Below are positions 11,115-23,700 of a DNA stretch of 64,000 nucleotides, one piece after another (position 1 is the first letter of the stretch; each line of letters starts with the position of its first letter). The stretch covers positions 62,001 to 126,000 of the forward strand of contig JASJFT010000009.1 of assembly GCA_030770425.1 (NCBI GenBank), written 5' to 3'. Under the pieces are notes generated by a model that saw only the letters and a list, made by a program, of their open reading frames with translations, ran no database searches and was not told the origin of the DNA. Made by a program: the position numbers and the translations under genes. The stretch comes from Darksidea phi (Eukaryota; Ascomycota; Dothideomycetes; Pleosporales; Lentitheciaceae).

Positions 11115-13530
11115 ATGGCCGGGGCTTTGGACGACTCGTTATTCGCGGATACGGAGGCTCCAATATGCTCGATCCCAAGCCGTGAAGCATTCCTCGATCT
11201 AAGTCATGAAGAGAAGCTCTACACGCACCACATGTGCAGAGCCTCATTTCATGGTACACGAATTCTCCTCAGACAGACTTCACAGGAGTCTGAAGGCATA
11301 TTTGACTGGATCGTAGCCTTGTGCAAAGCCACAAATGGCGATTGGAAAGATATTGCGAAGCAGAGAGACATTACCACAGCGGAACTTGAATTTTTCTTGG
11401 AGTACGCTTGCATGTTTTTCGGAAACGCGGGGAATTACCGAGTCAGTGATTCTACTATTTCGAATGTTATAAAGCTGATTTAGCAAGTCAACTGGTGACA
11501 CCAAGTTCATCCCAAGGGCTTCGCGCAGGACGTTAGAACGGCTGAGTGACCAAAACGACAATGTCAAAGATCTCTTCAAATCTGTGGCCGAAGCCCTGTA
11601 TTCAGAAAAACCCCATCAATATGGCTTTTCAAAAGACGAGAACTCCGCCAGCGGATACTATCCAGGATCCATACCCATCTCCAAGGACGAAGTTGATGCT
11701 GTGGATAGACTGCTCGCTCGCTCCAATATCCTCCCGGAGAACACGCGGATTTCGAAAACGCGCACAGAGTCTGAAGAAAGAGCTTCATTGACCCTCCAAA
11801 TTGCATCATCTGAACTAGGCTGGCTTCCGGACCTCCCGTATTCCCCGACTCTTGATCCAGAGGATCTTGGGGATCTGCAAATACAAAATGGGGATCACGC
11901 GGAAGCCTTGGGTCGAGTAGTGAACGAACTAAATCATGCTCGAGGTTACGCCAGTGGACAGAGTCAGAAAGACATGATTGACTCTTTGGTGAAGGCCTTC
12001 AGGACTGGAGATCACGCAGAGTTCAAGAGCGCACAATCACACTGGGTCAGAGACAAGTCCCCGGCTGTTGAATCTGTGATCGGATTCATCGAAACCTATC
12101 AAGACCCACAGGGCATCCGAGGCGCATGGGAGGGTATAATCGCGGTTACCAACCGAGTCCGTACTAAGAGATTTTCCAGCTTAGTAGACCGCTCAGACGA
12201 GTTCATTGTTGAGCTGCCATGGAATGGTGAAGATGTAGGGTTATCAAAAGGCACCAAGAGTGCGTTTGAGAATCCTCACTTCAACAAGCCAGACTTTACT
12301 AGTCTCGACAGTAAGAAATCCAACGTGGCATTCTCGCCTTTCAGAAGCTGATACGTGCAGCAATCGGATTTGTCAAGTCTGAAAGTCCCGCCGGGCTCAA
12401 TCTCCCAAATGTGCGTACTCTTTCTTTATCTGGCGAACTTGTATTCTTTGAACGATAATGACTAACTTTACTGGCAGTTTGAGGACATCTGCCAGTCCAT
12501 AGGGTCAAAGAATCTCGAGTTTGGGAACGTGAACAAGGCAAATCCTCCAAATGAAAAGATCCCTTTCATCCGGCCTGCCGACATCGATATCATGCGTAAG
12601 CATAGAGAAGATGCGTTTGAGATGCTGGTCGCATGTCATGAGCTGCTTGGACATGGTTCTGGGAGATTGCTGGCGGAGGATTCGTCGGGAAACTTCAACT
12701 TCTCTGTCGATACTATGCCTATCAACCCGCTTACTGGTGCTCCGATCACTTCATGGTACAAACCGGGAGAGACGTGGTCCAGTGTCTTCGGCGCCGATGC
12801 AAACGCTCTCGAGGAGTGCCGGGCCGACGGAGTATCGTTGCTCCTTCTTACTCACCCAGAGATTTTGAAGATATTCGGATACACAGGAGACTTGGCTGAC
12901 GATAGTAAGTTGCATGGTTCTTATTTGAGAGTATATCTAAACATTCTCGCAGTGGTATACGTTGGATACCTCGACTTTCTTTACGGAACGTTGAAGGGGC
13001 TCTCTCGATGGAATTCAAGCACTAAGGTACGCACAAAGCGATGTTGTCGAATGATACGGGTCACTGACATCATTTGGTAGAAATGGGGGCAGTCTCATCG
13101 CAGAGTAAGTTTGCGCCGCAGTGGCTTAGTCGCATCCTAATCGAAATAGGGAAAATTTGCTCTAATGCAGTGTATGTTGAGATGCGGAGAGGATGCTCTT
13201 TGTCTCGACGACGCCGGCGACGATCTCTTCATCTTCTTGGATCGCTCAAAGATACTCACCCATATTATACCAGCGCTGAGCGATTTCCTTCGCCGAATAC
13301 AGGTGTACAAATCGACGGCAAATGTTGCGGAGTGTGTTCCATGGTTCGAGGGATACACCCGGGTGGACGAAAAGTTTATGAGGTATCGTTCGATTATATT
13401 GGCAAAGGAACCCCCAAGGATCCAATATGTCCAACCAAATACAATTTTGCGGGATGGAGAGGTTACCTTGCAGGAGTACCCCGCCACAAAAGAAGGGCTT
13501 ATTCAGAGTTGGATAGAACGAGGCATATGA
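11115..13530 (+). CDS. Dipeptidyl peptidase III (peptidase family M49)
   Basis: Seven exons: 11115-11441, 11488-12310, 12361-12410, 12478-12904, 12953-13026, 13081-13104 and 13150-13530. The product is 701 aa, the usual length for this cytosolic zinc exopeptidase, which removes dipeptides from the N-termini of short peptides. The family-specific zinc motif HELLGH lies at residues 454-459 and the second ligand motif EECRAD at 512-517. SPAGLNLPN, KKWGQSHRRGK and the C-terminal EGLIQSWIERGI are further family blocks. Intron placement was chosen so that SLD joins IGFVKSESPAGLN in frame; the unspliced frames stop. It converges tail to tail with the amidase gene, only 99 bp apart. All catalytic motifs are intact, so it is probably functional. 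Confidence 0.93.
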
Positions 13531-13629
13531 ACGGGGGATTCGTCAGTCATCTGGCTTCCATGCTCAGCGGGTTTGGCAAGGAAATTGCATATCTCAATTG
13601 GTCGTTCGTTGAGTATATTGAAAGATAGA

Positions 13630-15735
13630 TCAGAGCTTTTCACTCGTGTACCGACCCGCTCCCAGAGTCGATATTTTGGGCTGGACAATCATTTTGTCCC
13701 TGTTCTTGGTTACCACCTTGGTTGCCTGCTCAAAGGCATAAGCCGCACCAATGAGCCTTTCCTCACTAAAGCGTCGGCCAGCGAATGTGATAGCAAATCT
13801 ACATAAGTCTCAGCCCCACAAGGAATAGATAACCAATGTGACAAGGACACTTACGGTATATTTGGGCCTCTGACGACCTGCCCTTTCGAGTTATGAATGA
13901 CCTTTTGCTCCTCTGAATAGAATCCTAGAGGAACTGAGATGCCTGGAAGCCTACCCAGATCCAGAGGAAGATCGGTTGACGAGGTAGCAAGAAGCAGATC
14001 GCAATTTTTGGCATCGAGCAAGCGGCTGACGTCCTCCCCTAGATGTTCCATCCGTGATTTGCAGTTCAGAAACGGCTCTGATCGGGAGTCCCCCGGTGCG
14101 TCTCGTGCACTTTCAAACCATGCCGCGCCAAATCTCTCGTACAGCTCGTTAGGCTCGTTTTTGAGAAACTCGATCAAATCGGAGATATTTTGAACGTTCT
14201 GCGGATTTTCGCGAAGTCCCTGGAAGAAGGCCTCATATGCTATGTCTCTGTTAGCGCATGCTGAGTTCGAAGAATTTCTAGAAACTACCTTCTCGAAGTA
14301 GTACATCACCAAACAAGTCTTCCCGCTGGCCAGATCTTGGTTTCCAATGCTCGAAGTCATGGTCATCAATGACAGTTGCCCCAAGTTGTCGTATTGTTTC
14401 AATGGCCGACTTGAAGGCGGTCGAGAGTTCAGGTTCGCCTTCAATGGTTTTATAGACTGAATTCGGAACCTGATAGGAGTTTGTAAGCGGTCGACGCGAC
14501 CCGCCCAATTAAAGAAGATCACTTACGGCGATACGGAGTCCCTGGAGGCCATGCACTACACAAGCAGCAACGTAGTCAGGGACCTCCTCAAAGGGGATAT
14601 CAGCCGTTGCTGGATCGTCCGCATCCTTGCCTGGCTTCATTAATATTCAAATAGCCGGCCCATAAACCGGAATCATACCGGCAATAGCTTGCAGTAGCAG
14701 AGCGCTATCCTTCACCCATCTCGTGATGGGGCCAATCGAGTCATGTTCTGGATTCAGTGGTATCGATCCTGATCGCGACGTCAGCCCAACAGTGGGTTTG
14801 AGGCCAACTACACCATTCTTCTGTGCGGGATAAAGGATGCTTCCACATGTCTAGGAAAAAGTGAGCATAGTTTTTCAGGACTCGTTGACGAAGTAAACCT
14901 ACTTCGGCGCCTATGGTTCCACTTGCGAGATTAAGAGCAGCTACTATGGCTGATCCAGACGAAGACCCCTGCGGATCTTGGTCTTGGTGGAAAGGTCCTG
15001 TTGCTTGCCCATATAGAGCTGACCAGCCGCTGGGGCATTTGGGAGACCTCGCCATGCCCCATTGACTTAAATTGGCCTTCCCCATGATGATGGCTCCAGC
15101 TTGCCGAAGGCGTTGAACAATGAAAGCTTCTTTTGCATGTTGGGCGCCAACCAGGGCAGATGAACCACCTGTGGCCGCTTAGCACCTTTGACCTTGGGCT
15201 GGTACTGCCTACTAACCTGTAGTATCCATCTTGTCTTGTGTGAAGAAGATGTCCTTCGCGATAATCGGTACGCCATGCAAAGCCCTGTGCCAAGTCAGCC
15301 CATGTGCGGTGTATGATCGCGTGAAACGACGATGGCGACTGCTGACCCTAAGACGGTGCCGCTTTTTCGTTGCGCATCGCGCTCGATGGCAATCGCTGTC
15401 GCATCTGGATTCACTTGGGCTAAGGCGTGAACTTGGTCGTCAACCTGCGCTATTCGGGATAGATAGGTCTATCTGTTGGTTAACGAATGCAGACTCGTAA
15501 GGCCAGACTCATGGATACAAACAGTCACTAGTTCCTCGCTCGTGAAGTCACCCGCCTCTAACCCTCTCCGAATGCCGTCAAGATCAAGATCTTCAAGGAA
15601 CAGAGACGTAGCCCCTGCCGGTTGATTTCGCTCGGCAGTATGCGTCATGCTGGAGCGATACCAAGTCACAGCGACAGTAACGAGCACGGGGAGGGCTAAG
15701 ATACCAGGTGAGAAGTAGCTCCAGCTCTGCTTCAT
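13630..15735 (-). CDS. Amidase (amidase-signature family) with N-terminal hydrophobic segment
   Basis: Nine exons: 15735-15523, 15468-15347, 15284-15217, 15168-14903, 14850-14679, 14630-14527, 14469-14289, 14245-13855 and 13798-13630. The product is 561 aa. The Ser-cisSer-Lys site is visible: Lys122 in IIAKD, the GSSSGSA loop at 202-208, and the likely nucleophile Ser227 in [21 protein letters not shown] and the C-terminal [20 protein letters not shown] are classic family blocks. The chosen start gives a hydrophobic N-terminus ([19 protein letters not shown]) that could be a signal anchor. An in-frame ATG at 15804 would add 23 residues. Amidase-signature enzymes hydrolyse C-N bonds of amides; the substrate cannot be told from sequence. 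The seventh intron is only 43 bp. Confidence 0.92.
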
Positions 15736-16226
15736 GTGTCGAGAGTGAAGCAAGAGTGGGCGGCGAAGAGCAAACAGCGAAGGGTTTCGTGAGGTGTGCG
15801 ACATGCAAAAGACAGCTAGGCACCAGATACTGAGACCAGCTGAGCCCAGCCCATCGTTCCACGGCACGTCGTCAATGAGCACGAGCACGAGCATGGCCCG
15901 TGCGCTAAACCCGGCCCTGAGGGGCAAACGGCACAAGGCTGCGATCTACCATTTGCCAAGGACAAACATTAAAGCAGCACCACGGGGCGCTCCTTGGGCG
16001 CCTGGCATCAAGCATGTCGGAGAGCAGCGTGTGTCGGCATGCCTACCCAGTGCTGGAGGGGCATGGTCGGATTCCCACCCCCCCGGACCATACCGGCTTC
16101 GCCATATCACGCATGCCGATGGTGTCCATGTCTTCATACTTAGAATTGCATGCTGCCACATCATAGCCTGCAGCATCCTGCAAAGCACGCGTTAGCACTT
16201 ATTTGCCTCCATTGATTGCAGTGGAC
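15736..16226. other. Divergent intergenic region between amidase and NLR genes
   Basis: No gene recognised. The two flanking genes are transcribed away from each other, so this about 490-bp stretch should hold both promoters. No defined element was identified. Confidence 0.4.
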
Positions 16227-19200
16227 ATGGTGATCAGAATTCTGAGTTCAGTTCCCAGCAATGAGGCTGAAGTTGAGTAATTCTCCCAGTCATGGTCTAC
16301 TATTTTCCGGCTTTTCACACACTTTCTTACCACGTGGCAGTATAATTCTGGTCCATGGCCTGAACGGTGACTCGCTCACAACGTGGACTTACGAAGACTC
16401 ACCGAAAGACCAACCATCATGCTGCTGGCCCCTCGATATCCTACCAACGGCGCTTCCAAGAGCAAGAATACTTAGCTTTGGTTACAATGCAAATGTCATC
16501 CTTGACGGGGTCAAGGGACGGATGAGTGAGTATGCTGAAAGCCTTCTCAGTGAGCTGCTCGTCCAGAGATTTGTAAGTATAAACTCCCGCATCATTGGGT
16601 ACTAAGCAATAGCAGCCTTAGAGGGCAAAAGCTCACACTGTTAACTTAGGATGCACCTTCCCGACCTATTATTTTCGTTTGTCATAGTATGGGCGGTATC
16701 GTGGTCAAGCGAGTGAGTCAGCCAGGTTCCCAGAGCTCGATTGAACAGGTCCTCGGACGAACCCGCTGATCCAAATCACATAGGCCCTCCGGATCGCTAA
16801 TAGTAGGGACCGCCACTCTTCGACCTACCAGGCAACATCTGGTATCATCTTTCTTGCTACTCCGCATCGCGGATCAAAAAAAGCCAACTATGGCCAAACT
16901 GCCAAGAACCTCGTCCGACTCATACCGGGCTTTGGCGATGTCATACCTACGAAGGCTTTAGAAGAGCTGAAGGAGTTCTCCGATGTTCTGCTCGACATCA
17001 ACAGGGATTTTCTTGATATTTCTTCGGCCCTGTACATCACATCATTCTATGAAAAGCAGCCGATGTACGGCCTTGGCCTTGTACGCAACAGACTTGGAAA
17101 TGGCCTTGAGTGTTCTTATTAACCCCGTTTAGATCGTCGAACAATGGTCTGCAACCATGGAAATACCCGCCGAGTCAAACATAATCGCTGTCGCGGCCAC
17201 GCATGTCGGTATATGCCGGTTTGCATCAGCGAAAACGGATGAATGGCAGGTATTCTTTGGCCAAGTAGAGTTGCTTGTCAAACAGGCGATCAGAGACCGC
17301 CTCCAGCGCAATACATCAGCTCGAGTGGAAGAGGTGGCGCTCGGACAATCGCCAGGTATATAGACATCCCTAGTAGCGGCGATACATTTGGGTGCTGAAA
17401 TTCAGTAGAGGCACAAACTGCTCTCATGTCCAAGTCCAAGAAACGTATGTATGCAAGCGAAGATGAAAGTTTCGTGACACACGAGGGAGAGATCCGCCAT
17501 GCCAAGCGAGCACAATCACAGAGTGAGCCGTCTACTTTCAAATGGCCAAGGCCAGAATTCAACCCTCGCTGGTACTACCCCCGGGGTGAGTTGGCCTTTT
17601 TCCAAAAACAACGGACTAAACTCATCGAAACTCAGAACCCGAACTCAACACGATGCGAAGATTTTTGACTGGCGAAGAAGAGGCATACTTCAGCATCTAC
17701 GGACTTGGTGGTGTTGGGAAAACTCAGCTCGCTCTGAGCTACATTGACAAGTACGGACTCGAATACTCCCACATTTTCTGGTTTGTTGCAGATACCGAGC
17801 TCAAGCTTGAAACGTCGGCGCGAGAGCTAGCTGTTGGTCTGGGAATCGTCGATGATACAAACAGCGACCTTGAAGAGTGTAAGAGAATAATGCGACAGTG
17901 GTTTGACAATCACGACCGATGGCTCCTGGTATTGGATAATGTCGATTCGACCCAAGTCGTCAAAGGCTTCCTCACCCGACCGGTGAAGGGTACCGTGATC
18001 ACAACCTCGAGAACCGCTGCCCTTAAAATCAAATCTATCGCTGTCGATGGACTACAGCTTCAGCCGCTTACAACCGAACAGGGCGCCGAACTCCTGCTTG
18101 CACGCATAAAGGATAGCCCCTTGGTCCATGAGAAAGCGTCTGCAGAGGAAATCTCCAAGGCGCTCGGAGGACACCCATTAGCTCTGATGACCATGGCAGC
18201 GCATATTCTAGACTATGAATGCAGCTTGGAGGACTTCTTCCAAGAATTTCGTCGGAATCGGGAAGCGATCATCGCCTCGAGCAAAACTCCCGAAGACTTC
18301 AGTGGCGACTACGAATTGACTCTGGCTACTTGCTGGTCCTTGTCCATGGGTCCTCTGCACGGCGAACCAGCTGGTGAACTTCTGGACATTGTTTCTTTCA
18401 TGGACCCAGACACAATCGCAGAGAGTCTTTTGAAAGACTACGCAAGCGATTCATCCTGCTCGGATATCTTGTCTCTACAAGACTTGCACAGCTATTGGAC
18501 TGCCTACAAAGTATTGCGAAAGTATGCACTTGTCGAAAAGCATACCGGGAACGCTTCTTCTTCTCGTCACGATCTCATACACATCCATCGGCTTGTGCAG
18601 GAAGCATGGATCCGCGAGGTTCGAGATAAAGGGAACATTGGAGCAGCCATGGATAACGCCATCCACTGTCTGGCAAGGTCATATCCACACCAGATCAATG
18701 GGGAGACTATGTCGGATGACTTCCCGGCTTGCCGGGCTCTCACGCAACACGTTATTGCCCTGAAGCAGCATTACAGCAGTATTTTCGGCTCGCCATCTGC
18801 TACTCAGTCTCCACCAAAAGCGAGAGAGAAGTTTGTGGCGCTATTAGCCGACGCTGGATGGTTCCTCTATGAGACTGGGCAGTGGAAGAAGGCAAAAGAA
18901 CTTTTCAAATGTGGCGAGAAATTGTGCCATCAGCTCTATGGAGACACCCCACATCAACTGACGGCATTGATCTACAACAATATTGGCGTCATTCATGATT
19001 CTCAAAATGAGCCCGAAGACGCCCTCTCCTACGCGATGCAGTCCTTACAAATCCGCGAGCAATGTCTTGATCCTGACGACCCCGAAATTGGGAACTCCTA
19101 CTCAAATTATGGCCATGGTCTCATAGATTTGGGAAAATACGAGGAAGCTCAGGTCTACTACAAAAAGGCAATTGATGTCCATCACCGGAGCAAGGTGCCG

Positions 19201-19779
19201 TCGGCCGATTTACTTGAAGGCGCATATTCATGCATGGGAAAGAGCATGCTGTACCTCGGACGACTTGTAGAGGCCGAGTACTGGCTAAACAAGGCCATTG
19301 AATGGCACCCTCATTTCAAGACTGCGAATTTCTTCGTTGCCGAAACTCTCTTCGCCCAGGGCTCGCTGAGGATGAAGCAGAACCGATGGAAGGATGCAGA
19401 ATGCCTAATCCGTCAAAGTCTGACAATTCGGATCGAGGTTTTAGGCCCCAGGGCTCGACTTGTGGGCGTGTGCCGACATCATCTGGGTTTCATTCTCGCC
19501 CACGAAGATGACATGGAGGGCGCTGAAGAACATCTTCGGCAGGCCGTTGATATCTTTAGGGTTCCTTCTGAGACGCAGCCCGGGCTGCTACAGAGATCTA
19601 TGATGAAACTTGCTGCAGTTCTTTCAATGAAAGACAACAAGAACGGCGTATTGGAAGCCAACAGGCTTGAAACAGAAGTGGTCCAGCTTTGCCAGCAGGA
19701 AAAAAGTCTCCGTCATCTTGATGTCCGAAGCGAAAAGGCGTTGAACGACCTGGTGCAAGTCGCGTACAGATGCGTGTAG
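16227..19779 (+). CDS. NLR-like STAND protein: SesB-type alpha/beta-hydrolase, NB-ARC, TPR
   Basis: Seven exons: 16227-16276, 16341-16572, 16650-16712, 16784-17080, 17133-17355, 17406-17585 and 17636-19779. The product is 1062 aa. Residues about 20-300 form a serine-hydrolase domain (DIILVHGLNGDS, nucleophile elbow CHSMGG with Ser107, IIFLATPHRGS). The NB-ARC follows, with P-loop GLGGVGKTQ at 371-379, Walker-B-like WLLVLDNVD, TTSR, and IHIHRLVQ at about 663-670 as the MHD-equivalent. The rest (about 750-1062) is tetratricopeptide repeats. This is the classic fungal NLR architecture, in which TPR ligand binding is thought to trigger oligomerisation and release of the N-terminal effector; roles in incompatibility or immunity are known for relatives but inferred here. 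The start places the first intron inside the Asp codon of EVD-IILVHG. Confidence 0.92.
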
Positions 19780-20789
19780 GCTCTGGTATATTTTTCTTAC
19801 GTATTTTGCGTTAAGCTTCCGTCTCTCTTGGGATCTCTCAGCATCTAAGCAGCTCCGTCAGATTCTCGCTAATGTTGCATTCAGGCTCTGGAGGCAAAGG
19901 CAATGCGAAATTGGAAATTGAAGAACATCAAAACTCCGGAGCGTTATGAGAGGCTTGTATCGAGTAGTATGTCCGATATATACTATGTTCCAATTTTCAG
20001 TTTGCGCCACCATGAAGGTTGAATGATGGTGGATGTCTCGCTGTCTCCGCGCCGCCCGCTGAGCGCGCTGCTGGTTCTGCCTATCTACAAGGGGAGAGAG
20101 GAGAACAAGACCATGGCGCCAAAGCGCGACCAGCGCTGCGTGCGCGTCGAGCGCGACGTCGCGAACAACGCTAAGCTACGCGCCAACGCGCAGCAAGTTC
20201 TATCCACTATACGGCAGGAGCGGCCGGAGAATACGCACTAGGTGTACGGTCCAAAGCAGAGAGAATTTAACGTGATTAGTCATTGCGTGCACGTTATCAC
20301 TGCGTGTACAGCCTGCCACGCCTACCTAACTGTCTAAACTTCTACCCAATCCGCCACCTTACAATCCTATGGCCGGGTACAGGTCCATCCTCCTTGCTAC
20401 TAATGACAAGATGCAAGTCCGCCCGAAGCCGCCACGCCGAAAGATCAATTCTTGGCCGCAACTTCCTCTAGAGACGTTACTCGGCTGCTATTCGTCAGAT
20501 GTGCAGATCCTAAGATACGTAAGCATCGCCCCCACAGCAAAAAATAAATACAGATCGCCTTGTCGAACTAAACATTATCTCCGTCTCTGCGCGAACACAC
20601 TTGTTCTTGCCCTGTCTTTATCGCCTGGATCACCGGGCTCTGAGGTACGTTTGGCTTTAACATAGCCATTATAGCATCGTTTCCTCCCGCTACCGGATAT
20701 AGCTCTGAAGGACGAACCGGCCTTCCGGGTCATTCACTTAGTGCCGACCAGCTTGAATTAGCTATATATGGCTCGTTTATTTCGACATA
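19780..20789. other. Intergenic, about 1 kb
   Basis: No gene recognised. Short ORFs (20023-20241, 20369-20665) are basic-residue-rich, without family signal or consistent splice sites. The region lies between two genes in the same orientation and should contain the terminator of the NLR and the promoter of the patatin fusion. Confidence 0.4.
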
Positions 20790-23700
20790 ATGCCTGAAAG
20801 CGAAGGGCCTCTTTGCCTCTTATCGTTAGGTAAGCATAAAGCCTCACTCTCAGGCAAGTGCATTTCAGGCTAACAGGCATGAAGATGGAGGTGGAATCAA
20901 TGGACTTACGACCTTATTGATTCTCAGAGAGATCCTCAAGGGAGTGAAGAAGCATGCAGGCAGAGAAATGCATCCTTGGGAGATTTTTGACTTGATTGGG
21001 GGAACGTCGACAGGAGGGCATGGTATCCCCCATCGTAGATCTATACGTGCAGCTAACGTTGCTTTAGGCTCATTGCAATCATGCTTGGGTACCTTCATTT
21101 GAGTATTGACGAATGCTTGAAATACTACGAAGAGCTCGCCGATAAGATCTTTGTTCCGAGGCTGAAGTCCAAGGGATCCTTCAAGTGGATCAATGCTGAA
21201 GCTGGAAGGACTTGGTTCAAAGGCAAGGACCTCGAAGATGCCGTTAAAGATTTGCTTCGGAAGGTATCGCTCGAGGAAGATCTCGCTTTCCGACGGGATG
21301 GGGAACAGAAATGCAAAGTGTAAGTCAGACACTAATCAGCCATGCCAACTAGAGACATACAATAACACGTGACTATAACAGCTTCGTGTCCGCCGTTCGC
21401 TCCACAACCGTTCGTGAGGTCTTGATTCGGTCCTATCATACAGACACTGTAGGCCAGCAGAATTATGATTGCTCGGTTTGGGAGGCTGCTAGGGCAACAT
21501 CTGCTGCCCCTGCCTGCTTTGGGCCGATCACATTGCAGGGCGCAAACGCAGCGACATTCGTGGACGGAGGAGTTCGTGCTAATAATCCCATAGAACTGGT
21601 GATGAAAGAAGCGCGCGATATTTGGAATTCTCGGACCATTGGCTGTGTGCTCAGTATCGGAACGGGCAGGGTACATATCAAGGCCTTCAAGGACAACACG
21701 AAGCTACACCAGATTGTGAAGACAATGACTAAAATAGCGACCGACGCGGATGCAGTAGCTAGACGCTTCAGAACATCCGGAGAGGGGAAGGACCTCACAG
21801 CTGCTGGGAAGTACTACAGGTTTAATGTCGAACACGGAATGGAAGGGGTTGACCTGTGTGCTACCTCGAAAATCCAATACATGAAGGATTTCACAGAGCC
21901 GTATGTGGAAGATGAGGCAGACAGATTATTGTCATGCGGCAGAGCATTAGCGTCATGTCGCCTACCAGCGATCAGTCAGTTTCCCCAAAATCATTTTACT
22001 TGTTGCTTACTTTGTGTTAGGCGTTGATGTTTCATGTACCAGGAATTTGTCCAACTACTCCATACCCAGCACGGAACCCCTCTCTGTTGCTGCGTCTGTA
22101 GTTGGTCTCCTCGTGGTGGGAAGCCATATGTCATTATCCCTGTCCTCGATTGCCACAAAAGTTCACGATGCCCCGAATCTTGCGCGGAGCCTGCGTCAGG
22201 AAATTATGGATATCTCGGCAACACTTGGATCCCTCCAGCCCTATATTACCGATCGTACCAAAGCTTCGGCGGACAGAACATCCTTAATTCTCCTGGAAAA
22301 TGTGTTAACCACTTTGACAGGATGTGTTACTGTCTATTCGGACCTTCAAGCAATTCTAGATGGCTTGAATTTCAACCTAGAAATGGGTGCTTTTGATCGC
22401 ACGGAGTGGGCACAACAGGAGCCTAAGATTTTAACCACCATGCAGCGGCTACGGGGCCATAGGTTGTCGCTGAATTTAATACGAGAAATCTTATACTGGT
22501 ATGCATATTTGTTCCGACTTCCTAATCTTGTATGCTGGACAGATAACTAATCCAGCGTGTTCAGTGAATCCAAGCCAGAAGCGGAAAACTCAAATCGGAA
22601 GCTCTGTGCCCTTGTCAAAGAGGCGTTGGAAAGCAATCAAGATTTGAAAGCGCGCATCCAGCGCTTAGAGCATGAAGGTTCTATCCGTTTGGACGCAGCT
22701 TCTGGAATCGGGCCAAACGAGGATTCGTCCATCATAAGAGAGACGACCAATCCAACATGCTCCCGATTGCTTGGGATGGACAGAGTCCTTCCTCGCTGTT
22801 CTTTTGAGCAGGATCTCGCAGGATCCCGTGTCTATAACAAGCCTGTCAACCGCCATTCGCTCTCGTCCCTCACCAGTTCTATGCTTTACAGAACAGCATT
22901 ATCACTTTTTTCAAAGATCAGTCTCTCAGAAGTCTCCAATATTTCGTTCTATGCTCTGCCTGTCTATGAGTCTGACCTAAGTAACAGTGAGTACTACATC
23001 TTTGGGGAAGAAGGGGTTGGCCAAGGTGGAATAGGAGATGGGAATTTGGTGAACGGAGTACCAAACAATACTTCCCCAGTACAACGCTCAGGATCCGCCA
23101 CTTCGGAGCTGCCCCCTATCAAGCGTCAGACGCCAAGAAGTCTTCTTGGTCGGTTTGCTCGGAGGCGACAAGACGATGCCGAAGCTAGAGCGCGGTCACT
23201 GGTGATCGATCGCAACCTTAAGAAAGATCCAAGACCGTGGACACCTAAAATCAAGCTCCTGCTGCTTGGCGGTGACGAAAGGGAGAGGAGCGATGTCGCA
23301 AGAACCTTTAAATTTGTCCATCAGAATGGTTACACCAAAGAAGAGCTGGCAACGTACCGACATGCAATTTACAGGAACGTCATCGACAGCGCAAGAGCTC
23401 TAATTGCAGCCATGAAGGACCTCGAAATACGCCCTGAGCAGGAGCTCAACCAAGCGTATTGTGACTTCTTGTTGGACTACTTTGTCAACCAGGCTCCTGA
23501 GAAGCCTCTTGGAACGGAGGTTGGTGAGGCAATCAGCTCTATATGGAGAGACCCATGCATTCCGAAAATTCTGGATCATTGGAGTGAAATCCACATCATT
23601 GACTCCGCGCCGTAGTCAGTATACAGACGCAATTATTCTAGACAACGCTAACAACCAAAAGTTTCTTCGACGAAGTAAAACGAATCGCCTCTCCAGACTA

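Noticed and set aside
15794..16195. 133-codon plus-strand ORF in the amidase-NLR intergenic region
   Set aside because: Pro/His-rich composition, overlaps the amidase 5' end in antisense, no motif.
16261..16340. Start of the NLR at the ATG at 16261
   Set aside because: Upstream exon 16227-16276 spliced at 16277-16340 restores the family sequence EVDIILVHGLNG; the later ATG would replace it with unrelated sequence read from the intron.
20023..20241. Basic 72-codon ORF
   Set aside because: No homology signal, GC-rich CG-dinucleotide composition, and no supporting exon.
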